Shown one piece after another: positions 51,801 to 58,862 of a DNA stretch of 64,000 nt. Source of the stretch: Loripinus fragilis (lineage: Eukaryota > Mollusca > Bivalvia > Lucinida > Lucinidae); the NCBI GenBank assembly GCA_964019695.1, contig OZ026530.1, forward strand, positions 38,686,944 through 38,750,943, written 5' to 3'. Made by a program: the position numbers and the translations under genes. The notes below the pieces were generated by a model that saw nothing but the letters and a program-made list of their open reading frames with translations, was not told where the DNA came from and made no database searches. Numbering within the stretch: position 1 is the stretch's first letter; each line of letters begins with the position of its first letter.

Positions 51801-54800
51801 ATCTGCTTAACAGTATTTATGCGAGTTGAGTGATAGTCGATACAGCGCCTTAGTTATTGTTAAAAGGTGGGGTGGGGGTTTCTGAAAAAGAAGATGAAAG
51901 GATTTTTTTTATGTTCTGGATTTTGTGCTTACTTTAGATAAAATGCAAACTATCAGTACTTTAATGCATAAAAAGTGTGAAATCCGAAAGCAGAGTATTT
52001 TGAAAGTTATTCAAGCTTTTCATACTGTACGCATAGTTCTGTATATCGGATGTTCTGATGCGATGATCGGGTCGTCGACTGCATTATACTGATTATATTT
52101 AGACCCTCAACTACTGGTACAATGCCATTGACTACTTAAATGCTGCGTACAGCTACACAGTTGCGAGTATCTCCGCAAATAATGAACATAAATATGCAAA
52201 ACTGTCTATTCCTTTAAATATTCGTATTCTTTATTATGTGGCGCCATGAAATCATAACTACCAACTTACATAGCGCGCTCATTCGTGACCGTGAATACAT
52301 AATTATTATCGGATAGATAAATTACCGTTGGCTAGCTAGAGATCGACTGGTACGTAGCTAGTTTTTTGCATCTTAATGCTCGATTGAGCCAGATTGGACT
52401 ACAATCCCAAAATTATAATACCAAATGAACTAATCATCGTAAGAATTAATGGTCGTTAGAAAAACATACTCATAGAATGGATCACAGAAAACCAAAATAA
52501 TGTATTTTGAGCTCTTGTCGACTGCAACCAAACCGCATTAATTGCGCTGTTCGAGTACAGTGGTTCTCTAGCGTGAATGGTGGTAGAGGGCATTATGAAA
52601 AAACATATTTGTGACATTATTTGGGCCAGGGGTTTAGAATATGTCTTTGATGATATTTCTATTTTAGCTGCTGTGGTCATTTATAACCGTTTGTGAAATT
52701 TGATAATAAATCCTGCATCAAGACCAATATTTCTGTAAAATCAAAGTTAGTATCAAAATAGTACGAACAAAGCATGAACTTGTAAATTTAAATAACATGT
52801 ATCATAGCCTTTTGATGATCGATTCTTTATTTAAAAAAAACACAACTCTTGGATAGCAATATTGATTTTATGCCTCTAAAAGGATGAAAACGGCTACTTA
52901 TGTTGTATGTAAACACGTGTTTAAGCTGCATAGTCTGTAACTTTTGATCTTTTATTTTTTGAAATAATGTTTCGATTTTTCAAGAACACGGTAAAATACT
53001 AAAATACATTTTACCAATTTCGTTAATCTTTACAAATTATCAGTAACAAAACAACAGCATTTATGTTTAAACTTGGCTGTCCATAATTATTGGAGGGACG
53101 CAAATAATAACCAACAAGAGAAAAAAAAACACCTGTTTTATAAGAGAATTCACATTTCCATGCAGTTTTCAGCTATAGTGAAAAGATTTATTGTGAAAAC
53201 TTAACTTAATTCCGCTTTTACAAATGATTTAAAAAGAAAAGAAAAAAGTTCGAAAAATGTTCATAGTTGCAGACTTAGTCTCTTTAAATTGCCAGTAACA
53301 CATGAATTACTAGTCCAAAACTGAATTGAAAACATTAACTTTTTAGATAGGTGTCAACTCTATCATGGGATAAAATGTTATCAGTAATAGTTGGCAATCC
53401 GAATCCAAAAAAGATGCATATTTTTGGTTTTGTTGGCATTTTTGAGTACATTTGTAAGACCACTTTTAACATAATCTTTAGCATGTGTACAAAGCCATAG
53501 GGGTGGATGCCAAGTCTGAATTTGCATATGTAGGCCAGAAATTAGGTCAAAGGTCATTGAGTGCAAAAATGAGAAAATATGTACTGCTGGAAAACAACTT
53601 TATCTTTTTATATGTAATAATATTTCATTTCAAGCCAAATTTTGTATGCTTATAGTAATAAGTCTGAAAAACATTGGGAAAATGTTTTTTATAACTAAAT
53701 GTTCATATGTCGACTTTAAAATGGGGTCAATTGGGCTAAACTGAGATATATGGGCTACTTTGAGAGTTTGCTGCACCTCTCAGAAAGTAAAACTATTTTC
53801 AGTTTGGGACGTGTCTTGGGGCCTTAGAAACTCATAATTTAATAACTTTTCTGTGGTCATTTTTCTATAAATCACCTGTAATCAACGTTACCCTACTTGC
53901 ATTGAAAATAACAGTACACACAGTACAAGGCTAATATTGATTTATTTTAATAGTATTAGTGAAACAGTTTAAGCATTAAATGTTTAAACTAGACATAAAA
54001 ATCAATTGCATACATCTGTGATATGTATTTCTGCTCGTCAGTGATATGTATGTTACATTGTATACTAAATTGCAGATAATGACTTTACATAGTACATGTA
54101 TTAGAATAAACCATGATACCTGACCTGAAAATATACATGATGTTGATCTATATTCTAATTGAAAATGTTCATTTTTATATATTTGAAGTTGTTTATAACT
54201 TTAAACTTGCAATGAAGTAAAGCAAGTAAATATTTAAATAATTCTAATTAGTATGTAATATGTACTGGCTCCAGCATGTAACGCATAGCTGCTTACAGAT
54301 TAATTTTTCTATTATTTACATGGCATTGGAATTGGCAAAATATCTTTCATAATGAAATCAAATTATAACTATATTGACAATAATGGATCTTAAATTGCTG
54401 CATATATATTAATGAGGTAACGTAGGTAACAAAAGGTGCCTTACATAGATGGATAAGGTAGTAAATTGTTGTTAGGCTTATATAAAATTTGGGTCTGCTC
54501 TCCACAATTCGCTTACATATACTACACACATTTTATTCCATATAAGACTTAATTTAAAAGAGTGCTATGGGTTGGTCTGCAATATGTGAATGTGGCATTT
54601 CCTGGTCTTACTCAATTACTTTTTGTAATTTGCTTTGTTCTTTTAGATTCATATTGCAGTTTTCAGGTTTCTACCAATGGTACATAACGATAAACATCCA
54701 ATCTACATCATGATTTAAATATTGACTTAATATTAATAATTTACTTAAAATAGCATAGTAATAGTTCATACATCTAGTGGCTAGGCAGGAATTAAGGCAG

Positions 54801-57800
54801 GGGTAGTGCTTAGTGTGTTCTATAGTAGGTATAGAATTTGAAGATTGCAATTATAACATCGTCGTACAGAACCAGCATGGTTTATGTCCAAATATAGGAT
54901 GTTACATAGATCTAGTAGATCTAGTATTAAAGATTTTCCTTGTATGCTGAATTCTTTTAATTTTCACTTTTCACTGTTGACAATTACATTATAAAATTAA
55001 TTTATCATCTGTCCCCATTAAAATGTTTTGTTGAACTAGATTTCATGTCATATTGTAATGATAATTATCCTATTATATCCTGCAGCAATTCTGATAGAAA
55101 CTATTCTGCTTGTTAATTATCTTAGACTAAGGTTGTTTAAGGTAAGGTTACCTGAGCCATGTAGCAGTCTTGTAAAACATCTGAAAATATTTCATGGTTG
55201 CAAAAACAAAAAATCATTCGAACGTAAGTGATACTTTATTTTAAAGATCAGTTAACTGTTTTATTCTCAAGAATAAAACAAAGACATGGCTCCCAAAATT
55301 CACAAGTATGGTTTGCATCTCTGAAACTCACAGATTTAACTGAATGTTGAAAAAGTAGTTTTACACGCAGCTGATTTCTTTGCTTTTCTTATTCACCAGG
55401 TAGTTTGTTTTTAGTTTTATTTAAGCACTATCTGATTTTGTTGAGCTATTTGTAACCCTAGTACATGTTTTATATATGTCCTATGAAAAGTGAGTTATGG
55501 TCTGTTTGTTTGGTTTTAAAAGGTTTACTAAATATTAATTATTGTGATAGTCTTAAATATATATGCAAACCATCGAAAATGTGAAAAACATTGCTGACAA
55601 CAGCTTGCAAAAAGCATTTTAAGCATAAACTTGCTCACTATTGTACCTACATCCTTGTAGATATTTGTAAAGACTCACACTATTTGAGGACTGTCTTGTA
55701 TATAGTGAAAGGAAAGTAGTTCAGTTTTATTTCAATAGTAATGCCATATTAAAACTACACATTTCGAGTATGTTACCAGTTACAAGAGCTATCCATTCTG
55801 ATATATTGCACTTGTATCTACCAGCAGTAGATGTATACATTGATGTAAGTCACCTATCCTATATGCAATCAATCCCTGTCTTAGCGATTTGTCATGGTTA
55901 ACAGATAGATTCTACACTAGAACAGGCGAGTTAATTACCTTTGGATCTTATATACATTAAGTAAATCGGAGATGTTACACCAATGGAGTATGCTAGTAAA
56001 TATACATATTAGATAACCATTTCAGGAATACTAAGAAATGACCCCAAACTGATGGAAAACTATGAACACAATCAAATCATCAGGTGCTCCAATATGGTGA
56101 CCGCCTATGTTCCCAAGAAGTCACCAGACATCAGCTTTGGGGAAATTGAATTTGGAATAAAACTTGCATTGGCATTTTACAGCTGAAAAGAATAACATAA
56201 AGAAACACATGCCAATAACCTCATATTATTTGATCTCTATCATCATTGCAAAAAATAATCAGCAAAATATGTTTAATAGTGATACTTAGAATTGAATTTA
56301 TCGACACTGAAACAATTACAATGTATAAAAAGTTGCGCTGTGAAAGACATAGATATATATTTTATGGTATCTTAAAATTAGAGGTTACCTTTAATATCAT
56401 ATCTATACTGCTTCTATATATGGATGAATACGTTTACGCAAGCAGCCTGATTTCAAAGAAGTGCTGCTTTTGAATCCACATTATATCATTAATATGTGCA
56501 AATGAAAGGACACCCCTACAATTAAATGTTAAAGTTATATGGAGGATTACCCTTAATGTCAGGACTATTTCCATGATATACCCCACAATAAGTTAACAAT
56601 GTTTTCACTGGATGGTCACCATTAGAAATGTACCTGTATATTAGCTTTATGTTATGTATGTTACCATCTGCTAACAGACCAATGTGAAGACCAATGTGAG
56701 GATATATTCCTTCCAGTATATGGTATATACCATATTCTATCATAGTTTCAACACGCCTGATGTTTTATGAAAGGAGGCTTGGTCTTTGAGTTTTCATGAA
56801 GCTATGCTTAGTGTATGCAATTAGCAGGAAGTGGTCTTGTAAAAAGTGTTTTACAATTACTCATAGATTGGAACAAACACAACAAAATTGTGAAATGAGA
56901 AAAGAAATATATTTTAGTCCTATAAGCATGAGATCATGGCCAAGTCCTTCATGAAAGCTGTAGCTAGGAACATATACCTTTGAGAAATGACTCAATTTCA
57001 GATGGTAAAAAGTGACGTAAGTAACAACTTAAGCACATCTTATGTATAAAAGGATAGATAATTGCATAAACTGACGTATTCATACAAAGCATTAAGCAAA
57101 AAATATTTCTTTAAAATGAAATGGTTATTCTTAGTTGTATTACATTTTAATTGATTTTATACAGTAACGTACTTTACATGGCTATTATAAATATTTGACC
57201 GCGGGAAACTTGGTAAATCATTGCTTTCCAAACATGATAGACACACACCTAGCAGGATAGCAATAAAAAGTCTTCCATTAGGATAGAAGGGAACTTAAAA
57301 TTTGAATTTTGCCCCTATATAAATAAAACATTGCTACAATTTTCACCGATTTTGCACTTACATGACCTTTGATCCAAACACACATCAAGCCTTGATGATG
57401 TTGTTTGTTTATATAGCATGGTTGTATTATCCAAAAGAGATTTTGCATTACTTTGAAAAATAATTTCGGATAGTTAATTGATAAAAACGCTAAAATCTGA
57501 CGTGTATTCAAGAATTTGCACTCAGTTGACCTTTGACCTAATTCTGGGACTTTGGGGCATTTCCAGACTTGGCATCCACCCCTATCCTTCTTAAAACACA
57601 TCAAGATACACTTTGAGCATATATGCCAGAATGTACTCAAAAATGCCAACAGAATTTTTTTTCAGGCTCTGGATGGCCAACTATAACAGATTCCCGATTT
57701 CCTTAAATCAAGAAACACAAGAAGCATCAAATGTGTCTTGAACGTTTTAGTTCTTGGGGTATCACTCTCATATTAATCGGTATGTCTGCGATTGGTTTAC

Positions 57801-58652
57801 CTAATTGTTTGCCTAATTGACGTTTATCTGTTGGTACCTTTTCATTTTATGGCTAAAAGCTCCGTTACTTAAGAAATGTTTCAGTGACTAAATTCATTTG
57901 AAGCAGTAACGTCGTCTAGTTTATTATACACAAAGTAATGAAATACAGGAAAATGTTTATTAAATATTATCGGATTTTAAAAAAGCTGTATTTCACAGCC
58001 GTGAAAATATAAAAAGCTGTATTTCACAGCCGTGAAAATATAAGTTGTATTTCACGGGTGAAATTGGATGTCCTCTGCTTTCTCCATTGACTTCCTTTGG
58101 CCCACTTCAGAATTTCAAACGCCTGTGACTTTCTTATCAATGGATAAAAACACAAAGATTTCTTAGTTAGATCGCAAGGAAAATTATGGTAATTAATTTG
58201 TTGGGATTTGCTGAAATTTTCACTTTCTCTACTCCTGAGCCTATGGATTCAGTTTTGGTCGACATTGCACGTTATGCAAGGTCATGATCAATATGTCGTA
58301 ATGTGCGAACGTGTTTGACGTCATTAAGTGCAAAAATCTGTCACGCTTAAAATTGTATATAATAAAAAGAAAATTCAAGTTTTTGGAACGAATTATCATT
58401 TACATGTGTATTTTATTTCGTGAAGCGAGAAAATGTATATTTCATTCGTGGCTTCGCCACTCATGAAATATTCATTTTTCGCTTCACTCGATGAAATAAA
58501 TGGCATACTCGTTCCAAAAATTTGAATATCTTTCATATACTTACTTGTTTCCAGATATCATTCAAGGTAGCATGCATCATCTCCATTTTGTTCATTAGCT
58601 TGTCCAGTCGTGATTCTGGTGTCTTCATTTCAAATGGCGAATACACTATTTC
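30713..58652 (-). CDS. GT92 (DUF23) glycosyltransferase gene, six exons, 5' end missing
   Basis: The spliced coding sequence is 58652-58545, 44765-44660, 43472-42747, 40967-40795, 36239-36007 and 30893-30713: 1527 bp, 508 residues plus stop. All ten internal borders are GT or AG and phases agree (0, 1, 1, 0, 2). Residues 1-71 form a charged, Met- and Lys-rich stem, as in type II Golgi enzymes. Residues 72-314 include SSFYCCFKYN and the domain start GKIAIGTKTAFGSINPEQII, EWMETYKYIGVDKVVTYYV. Residues 315-371 hold RWNDQQVVVDDSFERMSGYQ and the acidic DHDEF (354-358), the likely metal-nucleotide site. Residues 372-508 hold YSLSSQYYHLSW, KNIYTPSRV and IRHFRAC. Known family members include C. elegans GALT-1, a beta-1,4-galactosyltransferase acting on N-glycan core fucose. 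Sugar specificity here is unknown. The anchor exon must lie above 58652. There is no frameshift or stop, so the gene looks intact. Confidence 0.9.
30927..31211. mobile_element. MITE family M5, copy 1 (285 bp)
   Basis: CATATGCGGATCCAGAG end against CTTTCTGGATCCGCGCATG. An internal palindrome AAACGCCAT..ATGGCGTTT (CCAGCGAAACGCC / GGCGTTTCGCTGG) and runs of C (ACCCCCCCCCCCCTG) are present. Other copies: 36690-36968 and a short one at 42635-42740. The minus-strand and plus-strand open frames here belong to the repeat. Confidence 0.8.
31625..31832 (+). mobile_element. MITE family M2, complete copy 2 (208 bp)
   Basis: TACAGTAAAACCTGTCTCAA ... AAGGCAGGTTTTACTGTA ends with TA at the tips. The central hairpin GCAGAATGCTC..GAGCATTCTGC is as in 16977-17186. 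Confidence 0.85.
32100..33540 (+). repeat. Tandem repeats with ACAGACAAAC tails and TATACCCCC hairpins
   Basis: Units of about 140-350 bp with AATCCTAACCCAAGTAGTTG, CTGAGAAATCTTTGACGG, a (CAGA/CAAA)n run, then AACTATATACCCCCTATATAC and a GGGGGGTATAA end. Tails lie at about 33005, 33150, 33280 and 33455. The terminal TATACCCCC / GGGGGTATA forms a hairpin. Open frames on both strands are repeat artefacts. Confidence 0.85.
33818..34139 (+). mobile_element. tRNA-derived SINE S1, complete copy
   Basis: Head GGGCCGCGTAGCGCAGTCGG (A box) and GAGTTCGATCCCGGCCCGG (B box and acceptor strand). The body matches 13871-14197 closely. The tail is GACGTAAAGCATCAAAACCA followed by ACCAA repeats. The 12-bp target duplication CAAGAGTGACAA is at 33806-33817 and 34140-34151. 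The head derives from a tRNA, perhaps a long-variable-arm type; it is not a tRNA gene. Confidence 0.92.
34205..34245. repeat. Perfect 19-bp hairpin
   Basis: TTGTGTATTAATCCTATCC, GCA, GGATAGGATTAATACACAA. The right arm recurs with flanking sequence at about 59813-59845. Confidence 0.9.
34287..35117. mobile_element. Inverted-end element, 831 bp
   Basis: TACACTTAACAACACTTATA with AGTGTGCACATATAAAT at the left is inverted at the right end with few changes. The similarity continues inward for about 200 bp (GATCATTTTCAAATTTTCAA against TTGAAAATTTCAAAATGATC). TA flanks both tips. No coding. Confidence 0.85.
35335..35725 (-). repeat. Dispersed foldback repeat, copy 2 (uninterrupted)
   Basis: The reverse complement of 620-654 plus 2758-3118: AAATGAATTCAATGTTTGGA, ATGTTCATGGAATCATGAAC, then AACAAGAGGCTTATTTTGCA and GACTCGCTGTCAATC. 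It shows the empty site into which the LINE inserted in copy 1. Confidence 0.85.
36007..36239 (-). CDS. GT92 gene, exon 5 of the recovered set (233 bp)
   Basis: Acceptor TTAATATTTTCAG, phase 0; donor AAAAT|GTATGT, phase 2. It encodes DTLSEVYPKASGYSLSSQYY, HLSWGRSSNQTDMFLGSYTQ, REERAPRHDNVKNIYTPSRV and ALGKVDTHVIQSAKGFK. The K-I-P-V...H pattern is typical of the GT92 C-terminal half. Reading past the donor runs to a stop at 35949, so this frame alone looks like a separate short gene; splicing to 30893 restores the family C-terminus. Confidence 0.88.
36690..36968. mobile_element. MITE family M5, copy 2
   Basis: CATGCGCGGGTCCAGAGAG against CCTCTCTGGATCAGCGCACG. It has a G-run at 36754-36768, CCAGCGAAACGCC, and AGAAACCCTATATTTTTGTG as in 30927-31211 reversed. 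Confidence 0.75.
37042..37480 (+). repeat. Dispersed repeat D1, copy 2
   Basis: Same orientation and order of landmarks as 14747-15310 (CAATCGGAACTGCC, AATTCCGTGGAATCAGACC, GGATGTACATCGA, ACATAGTACTAC). Confidence 0.75.
37740..38700 (+). pseudogene. Retroelement relic, C-terminal part of a reverse-transcriptase polyprotein
   Basis: Pieces in shifting frames: SLYLSTHSF / VYISQLIRFAKASSY, DFNTRNKLLTQKLLKHGYRY and HKLHKTF (37895-38077), then SKYYRRYYDLISKFQVGLKS, DFYGDLVYKLKKIVG and VLQQTACLVVNPITV (38060-38320). The tail includes a GGGG stretch near 38590. From memory this resembles the region downstream of the RT palm in a retroelement common in bivalves (YISQLIRFAR, LLKQGYRYHKLRK type). Several stops and frameshifts make it non-functional. 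The exact clade is unknown. It lies in intron D-E of the GT92 gene, on the opposite strand. Confidence 0.6.
38701..39565. other. GT92 intron sequence, nothing recognised
   Basis: AT-rich. Short open frames (for example 38845-39057 and 39300-39569) have no recognisable content. Confidence 0.4.
39566..39845 (+). repeat. Dispersed repeat D5, copy 1
   Basis: ATGACGTCGCGTCTGGGAGT, AATAAAATCGATAAACCA, GATGGCAAAATCTTGACGTT and AGAATCTACCATTAGTGCT correspond in order to 44956-45200. Confidence 0.75.
40593..40787 (-). mobile_element. MITE family M6, copy 1, next to exon donor
   Basis: Ends TAGGATAAAGTCAGGTA / AATTTACCCGGCTTTAG. The interior GAGCCGTCTCATCAGGAT, TTTCACTATTTCCAATAATT and ACCTCGCTGTCCAAATTTAG is inverted relative to 41008-41220. 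Its right edge is about 7 bp from the GT92 splice donor at 40794. Confidence 0.8.
40795..40967 (-). CDS. GT92 gene, exon 4 of the recovered set (173 bp)
   Basis: Acceptor TAATTTATGCTTCAG; donor GTTTTG|GTAAGT. It enters in phase 1 and leaves in phase 0. It encodes TYPRLQVFATKHNQRWNDQQ, VVVDDSFERMSGYQYFGIID and HDEFFIPSNNRTLKHVL. DHDEF is the acidic DxD-type motif expected in GT92, preceded by the N-D-x-x segment. No long open frame reveals this exon; it was found by reading for the missing middle of the domain. It is bracketed by two inverted copies of one MITE (40593-40787 and 41008-41220). Confidence 0.9.
41008..41220 (+). mobile_element. MITE family M6, copy 2
   Basis: GGGTAAAGTCGGGTAAATTC with GGAC at the left; GTCCGAATTTACCTCACTTT with ACTCC at the right. 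The interior has GACAGCGACCTTGTTTGTTT and GAGCCGTCTCATC. It starts about 40 bp upstream of the exon acceptor. Confidence 0.85.
41861..41993. repeat. Foldback element, arms of about 60 bp
   Basis: TTATTGGCTTCAATGAGGAA with GACATGA ... ACTTTTAAGGG..CACTTTT-type arms. The outer arm pairs with TCATGTCTACCTCATTGTAG and TCAATAA. The central GGCCTATTGGCC region is self-complementary. Confidence 0.85.
42060..42500 (+). repeat. Dispersed repeat D6, copy 1
   Basis: GTGAAATATGATGTCCTCTG, TTGACTTTCATTGAGCC and CTTCAGATTTCCAAACGCCT match 57930-58330 in order. A shorter relative is at about 26420-26500. Confidence 0.55.
42635..42740. mobile_element. Short MITE family M5 copy touching a splice donor
   Basis: ACATGCGCGGATCCAGAG at the left against TTTCTGGATCTGCGTGT at the right, with a (CA)n stretch inside. 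The right tip ends at 42740, next to the donor hexamer GTAAGT (42746-42741 on the minus strand). Confidence 0.75.
42747..43472 (-). CDS. GT92 gene, exon 3 of the recovered set (726 bp)
   Basis: Acceptor CATTTTACATTTACAG; donor GAGG|GTAAGT; phase 1 to phase 1. It encodes 241 full codons from INPSPNTALITNERKF to LDLTFYEPAAE. This is the N-terminal half of the catalytic region, with SSFYCCFKYN (paired Cys), GDEAVAVDHSNGS (acidic and glycosylatable), KIAIGTKTAFGSINPEQIIE, and DKVVTYYVKILNADALKVLK. Potential N-glycosylation sites include NGS and NRT. The open frame continues into intron on both sides (to 43503 and 42583); the splice signals set the borders. The plus-strand frame 42637-43083 is its antisense shadow. 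Confidence 0.92.
43636..43765 (+). repeat. Nested-palindrome repeat D2, fragment
   Basis: GGGGATGGAAAATCTGTCGC ... GCAGATTTTCTATCCCATCC hairpin, followed by TTTTTTCTTGCTCACC, as in the other D2 copies. The related tail at 43800-44010 has GCGTCACCTAAAATAACAAT and GATAGAATTC..TTCACAT. Confidence 0.65.
44020..44420 (+). repeat. Nested-palindrome repeat D2, copy 2
   Basis: GGGTGGGACAGAAAAATCCG ... CGGATTTTTGTATCCCACCC hairpin, TTTTTCTTGCTCATCAC, GATGTCATTTTAACTTTACA, and a GTGTGAGATAGAATTTTCTC ... GTGTGTGAGAAA end. It matches 15838-16200 in reverse. Confidence 0.7.
44430..44640 (-). repeat. Dispersed repeat D3, copy 2
   Basis: Reverse-complement match to 18102-18480 (CAACCGGCTCTCTCTTCCTC, ACCAACCCACAAGG). 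It ends about 20 bp from the exon donor at 44659. Confidence 0.6.
44660..44765 (-). CDS. GT92 gene, exon 2 of the recovered set (106 bp, stem region)
   Basis: Acceptor TTTTGTTTTCCAG; donor CAACAAG|GTGATT; phase 0 to phase 1. It encodes TNLIDKRPPDKREPDKKTKD and ISETKIDAKKPVKQQ. This is a highly charged, Pro- and Lys-rich linker, as expected for the lumenal stem between membrane anchor and catalytic domain. Assignment rests on splice phase fit and position, not on homology. Confidence 0.75.
44956..45310 (+). repeat. Dispersed repeat D5, copy 2
   Basis: ATGACGTCGCGTCTGGGAGT onwards, as in 39566-39845, then a hairpin GAAAAAGAGATGAAATGC / GCATTTTATCTCTTTTTCC. The minus-strand open frame 45008-45352 is repeat sequence. 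Confidence 0.75.
45648..45826. repeat. Palindromic tandem repeat P1, array 1 (about 4 units)
   Basis: The unit AACGTTAAAATGGCTATTTA / CAGTTGACTGTcAATAGCCA type alternates with its own reverse complement, so neighbouring units pair. Period about 43-47 bp. Confidence 0.85.
45827..46969. other. GT92 intron; poly-T tract, nothing else recognised
   Basis: A T-run of about 37 bases with one C interruption at 46779-46815. Open frames across it are artefacts. Confidence 0.5.
46970..47196. repeat. Palindromic tandem repeat P1, array 2 (about 5 units)
   Basis: Same unit as 45648-45826 (CCAAAAAACGTTAAAATGG, CAGTTGACTGTTAATAGCC, TTAACGTTTTTTGGCTATTG), about 1.15 kb away. Confidence 0.85.
47197..48339. 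other. GT92 intron, no gene recognised
   Basis: A small inverted repeat ACTATAGTTACTATAGTAGG / AACTATAGT at about 47810-47840. Otherwise AT-rich unique-looking sequence. Confidence 0.4.
48340..48562 (+). mobile_element. MITE family M7, copy 1
   Basis: GTTAACTCTGCACACTGGTT ... AGAAAGAGTTAA ends. CTGTCGGTCCTGATTTTGGT and GTTATCAGCAGACGACAAAA are shared in order with 61926-62150; 59590-59770 carries a diverged, rearranged relative. Confidence 0.65.
48647..49118 (+). repeat. 472-bp direct repeat, copy 1
   Basis: Starts GGTGTTAGTACACAATTACA and ends TTGTGCACCGAACCCT. Copy 2 at 50803-51274 is constantly offset by 2156 bp, with about nine substitutions (near 98 percent identical). The start TG and tandem layout recall LTRs, but I see no primer-binding site, polypurine tract or gag-pol between the copies. 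Confidence 0.85.
49119..50802. other. Spacer between the 472-bp repeats
   Basis: 1.68 kb with no recognisable gene. It includes an A/T-rich AAATTTTAAATTT stretch (49235-49315) and a C-run at 49817-49827. Confidence 0.4.
50803..51274 (+). repeat. 472-bp direct repeat, copy 2
   Basis: See 48647-49118. Open frames on either strand in both copies are shared repeat sequence. Confidence 0.85.
51636..52575. mobile_element. Inverted-end element, 940 bp
   Basis: CACGCTAGAGAACCACTGTT with CTCGAACAACGC..GGTTGGTTGCAGTCGACGAG at the left is inverted at 52511-52575. Arms are about 65 bp, with about six differences. No coding inside. Confidence 0.8.
52921..53280 (-). mobile_element. MITE family M4, copy 2 (reverse)
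   Basis: Reverse complement of 28878-29249, with AAGCTGCATAGTCTGTAAC at the left and GTTGCAGACTTA at the right; ATTATTGGAGGGACGCAAAT inside. Confidence 0.8.
53382..57689. mobile_element. 4.3-kb inverted-end element, no intact gene
   Basis: Left CAGTAATAGTTGGCAATCC, TTGGCATTTTTGAGTACAT and GGGGTGGATGCCAAGTCTG; right, inverted, CTGTTATAGTTGGCCATCC, TTGGCATTTTTGAGTACAT and GGGGTGGATGCCAAGTCTG. Similarity extends about 200 bp inward (AGGTCAAAGGTCA..GAGTGCAAA). The interior is AT-rich with scattered GTATGTTAC and GTAACGTAGGTAAC words like those in 20217-25947. Open frames, including 57278-57649 over the right arm, are not convincing genes. Confidence 0.65.
57930..58330 (+). repeat. Dispersed repeat D6, copy 2
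   Basis: TGAAATTGGATGTCCTCTGC, ATTGACTTCCTTTGGCCC and ATTTCAAACGCCTGTGACTT match 42060-42500 in order. Confidence 0.55.
57967..58051 (+). repeat. Short tandem repeat, unit about 36 bp
   Basis: AAAAAGCTGTATTTCACAGC then CGTGAAAATAT occurs twice, and a third partial copy follows. Confidence 0.85.
58377..58527. repeat. Foldback element beside exon donor
   Basis: TTTTTGGAACGA...TTTATTTCGTGAAGCGAGAA and the loop-side CGTGGCTTCGCCACTCATG pair with TTCGCTTCACTCGATGAAAT and TCGTTCCAAAAA. It ends 17 bp from the GT92 splice donor at 58544. Confidence 0.85.
58545..58652 (-). CDS. GT92 gene, first recovered exon (108 bp, stem/coiled region)
   Basis: Acceptor CTTTATATTATTAG; donor GAAACAA|GTAAGT; phase 0 to phase 0, so it joins the exon at 44765 in frame across a 13.8-kb intron. 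It encodes EIVYSPFEMKTPESRLDKLM and NKMEMMHATLNDIWKQ, a probable short coiled-coil stem (hydrophobic residues at heptad-like spacing in the MNKMEMMHATL part). Membership of the GT92 gene rests on phase, strand and character, not homology. Confidence 0.7.
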
Positions 58653-58682
58653 CTAATAATATAAAGTAGTATTTTGGAGAAA

Positions 58683-58862
58683 TTATTCCAAACTAAGTAA
58701 TGATAAAAGTAAGAAAAGTACAAAGATCAGGAATCGATACAAATATGCACCACTCCTGACCCAGGATACCAATGGGAAAACAAACGAGAGCCAAGAGGTC
58801 AGCCCTTTCTCAGCAGGTGACCACAAGGTATAAATAAACAGACGCGCACGAAAGCATGTTTG
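58683..58862 (-). repeat. Dispersed repeat D4, copy 2
   Basis: Reverse complement of 19690-19885: ATCAGGAATCGATAC, CACCACTCCTGACCCAGGAT and GAGGTCAGCCCTTTCTCAGC. It begins about 30 bp upstream of the exon acceptor. The minus-strand open frame here is repeat sequence. Confidence 0.7.

Noticed and set aside
57278..57649. Minus-strand open frame of 123 codons
   Set aside because: It overlaps the right inverted arm of the 53382-57689 element; a related frame appears in the left arm, so it is repeat sequence.
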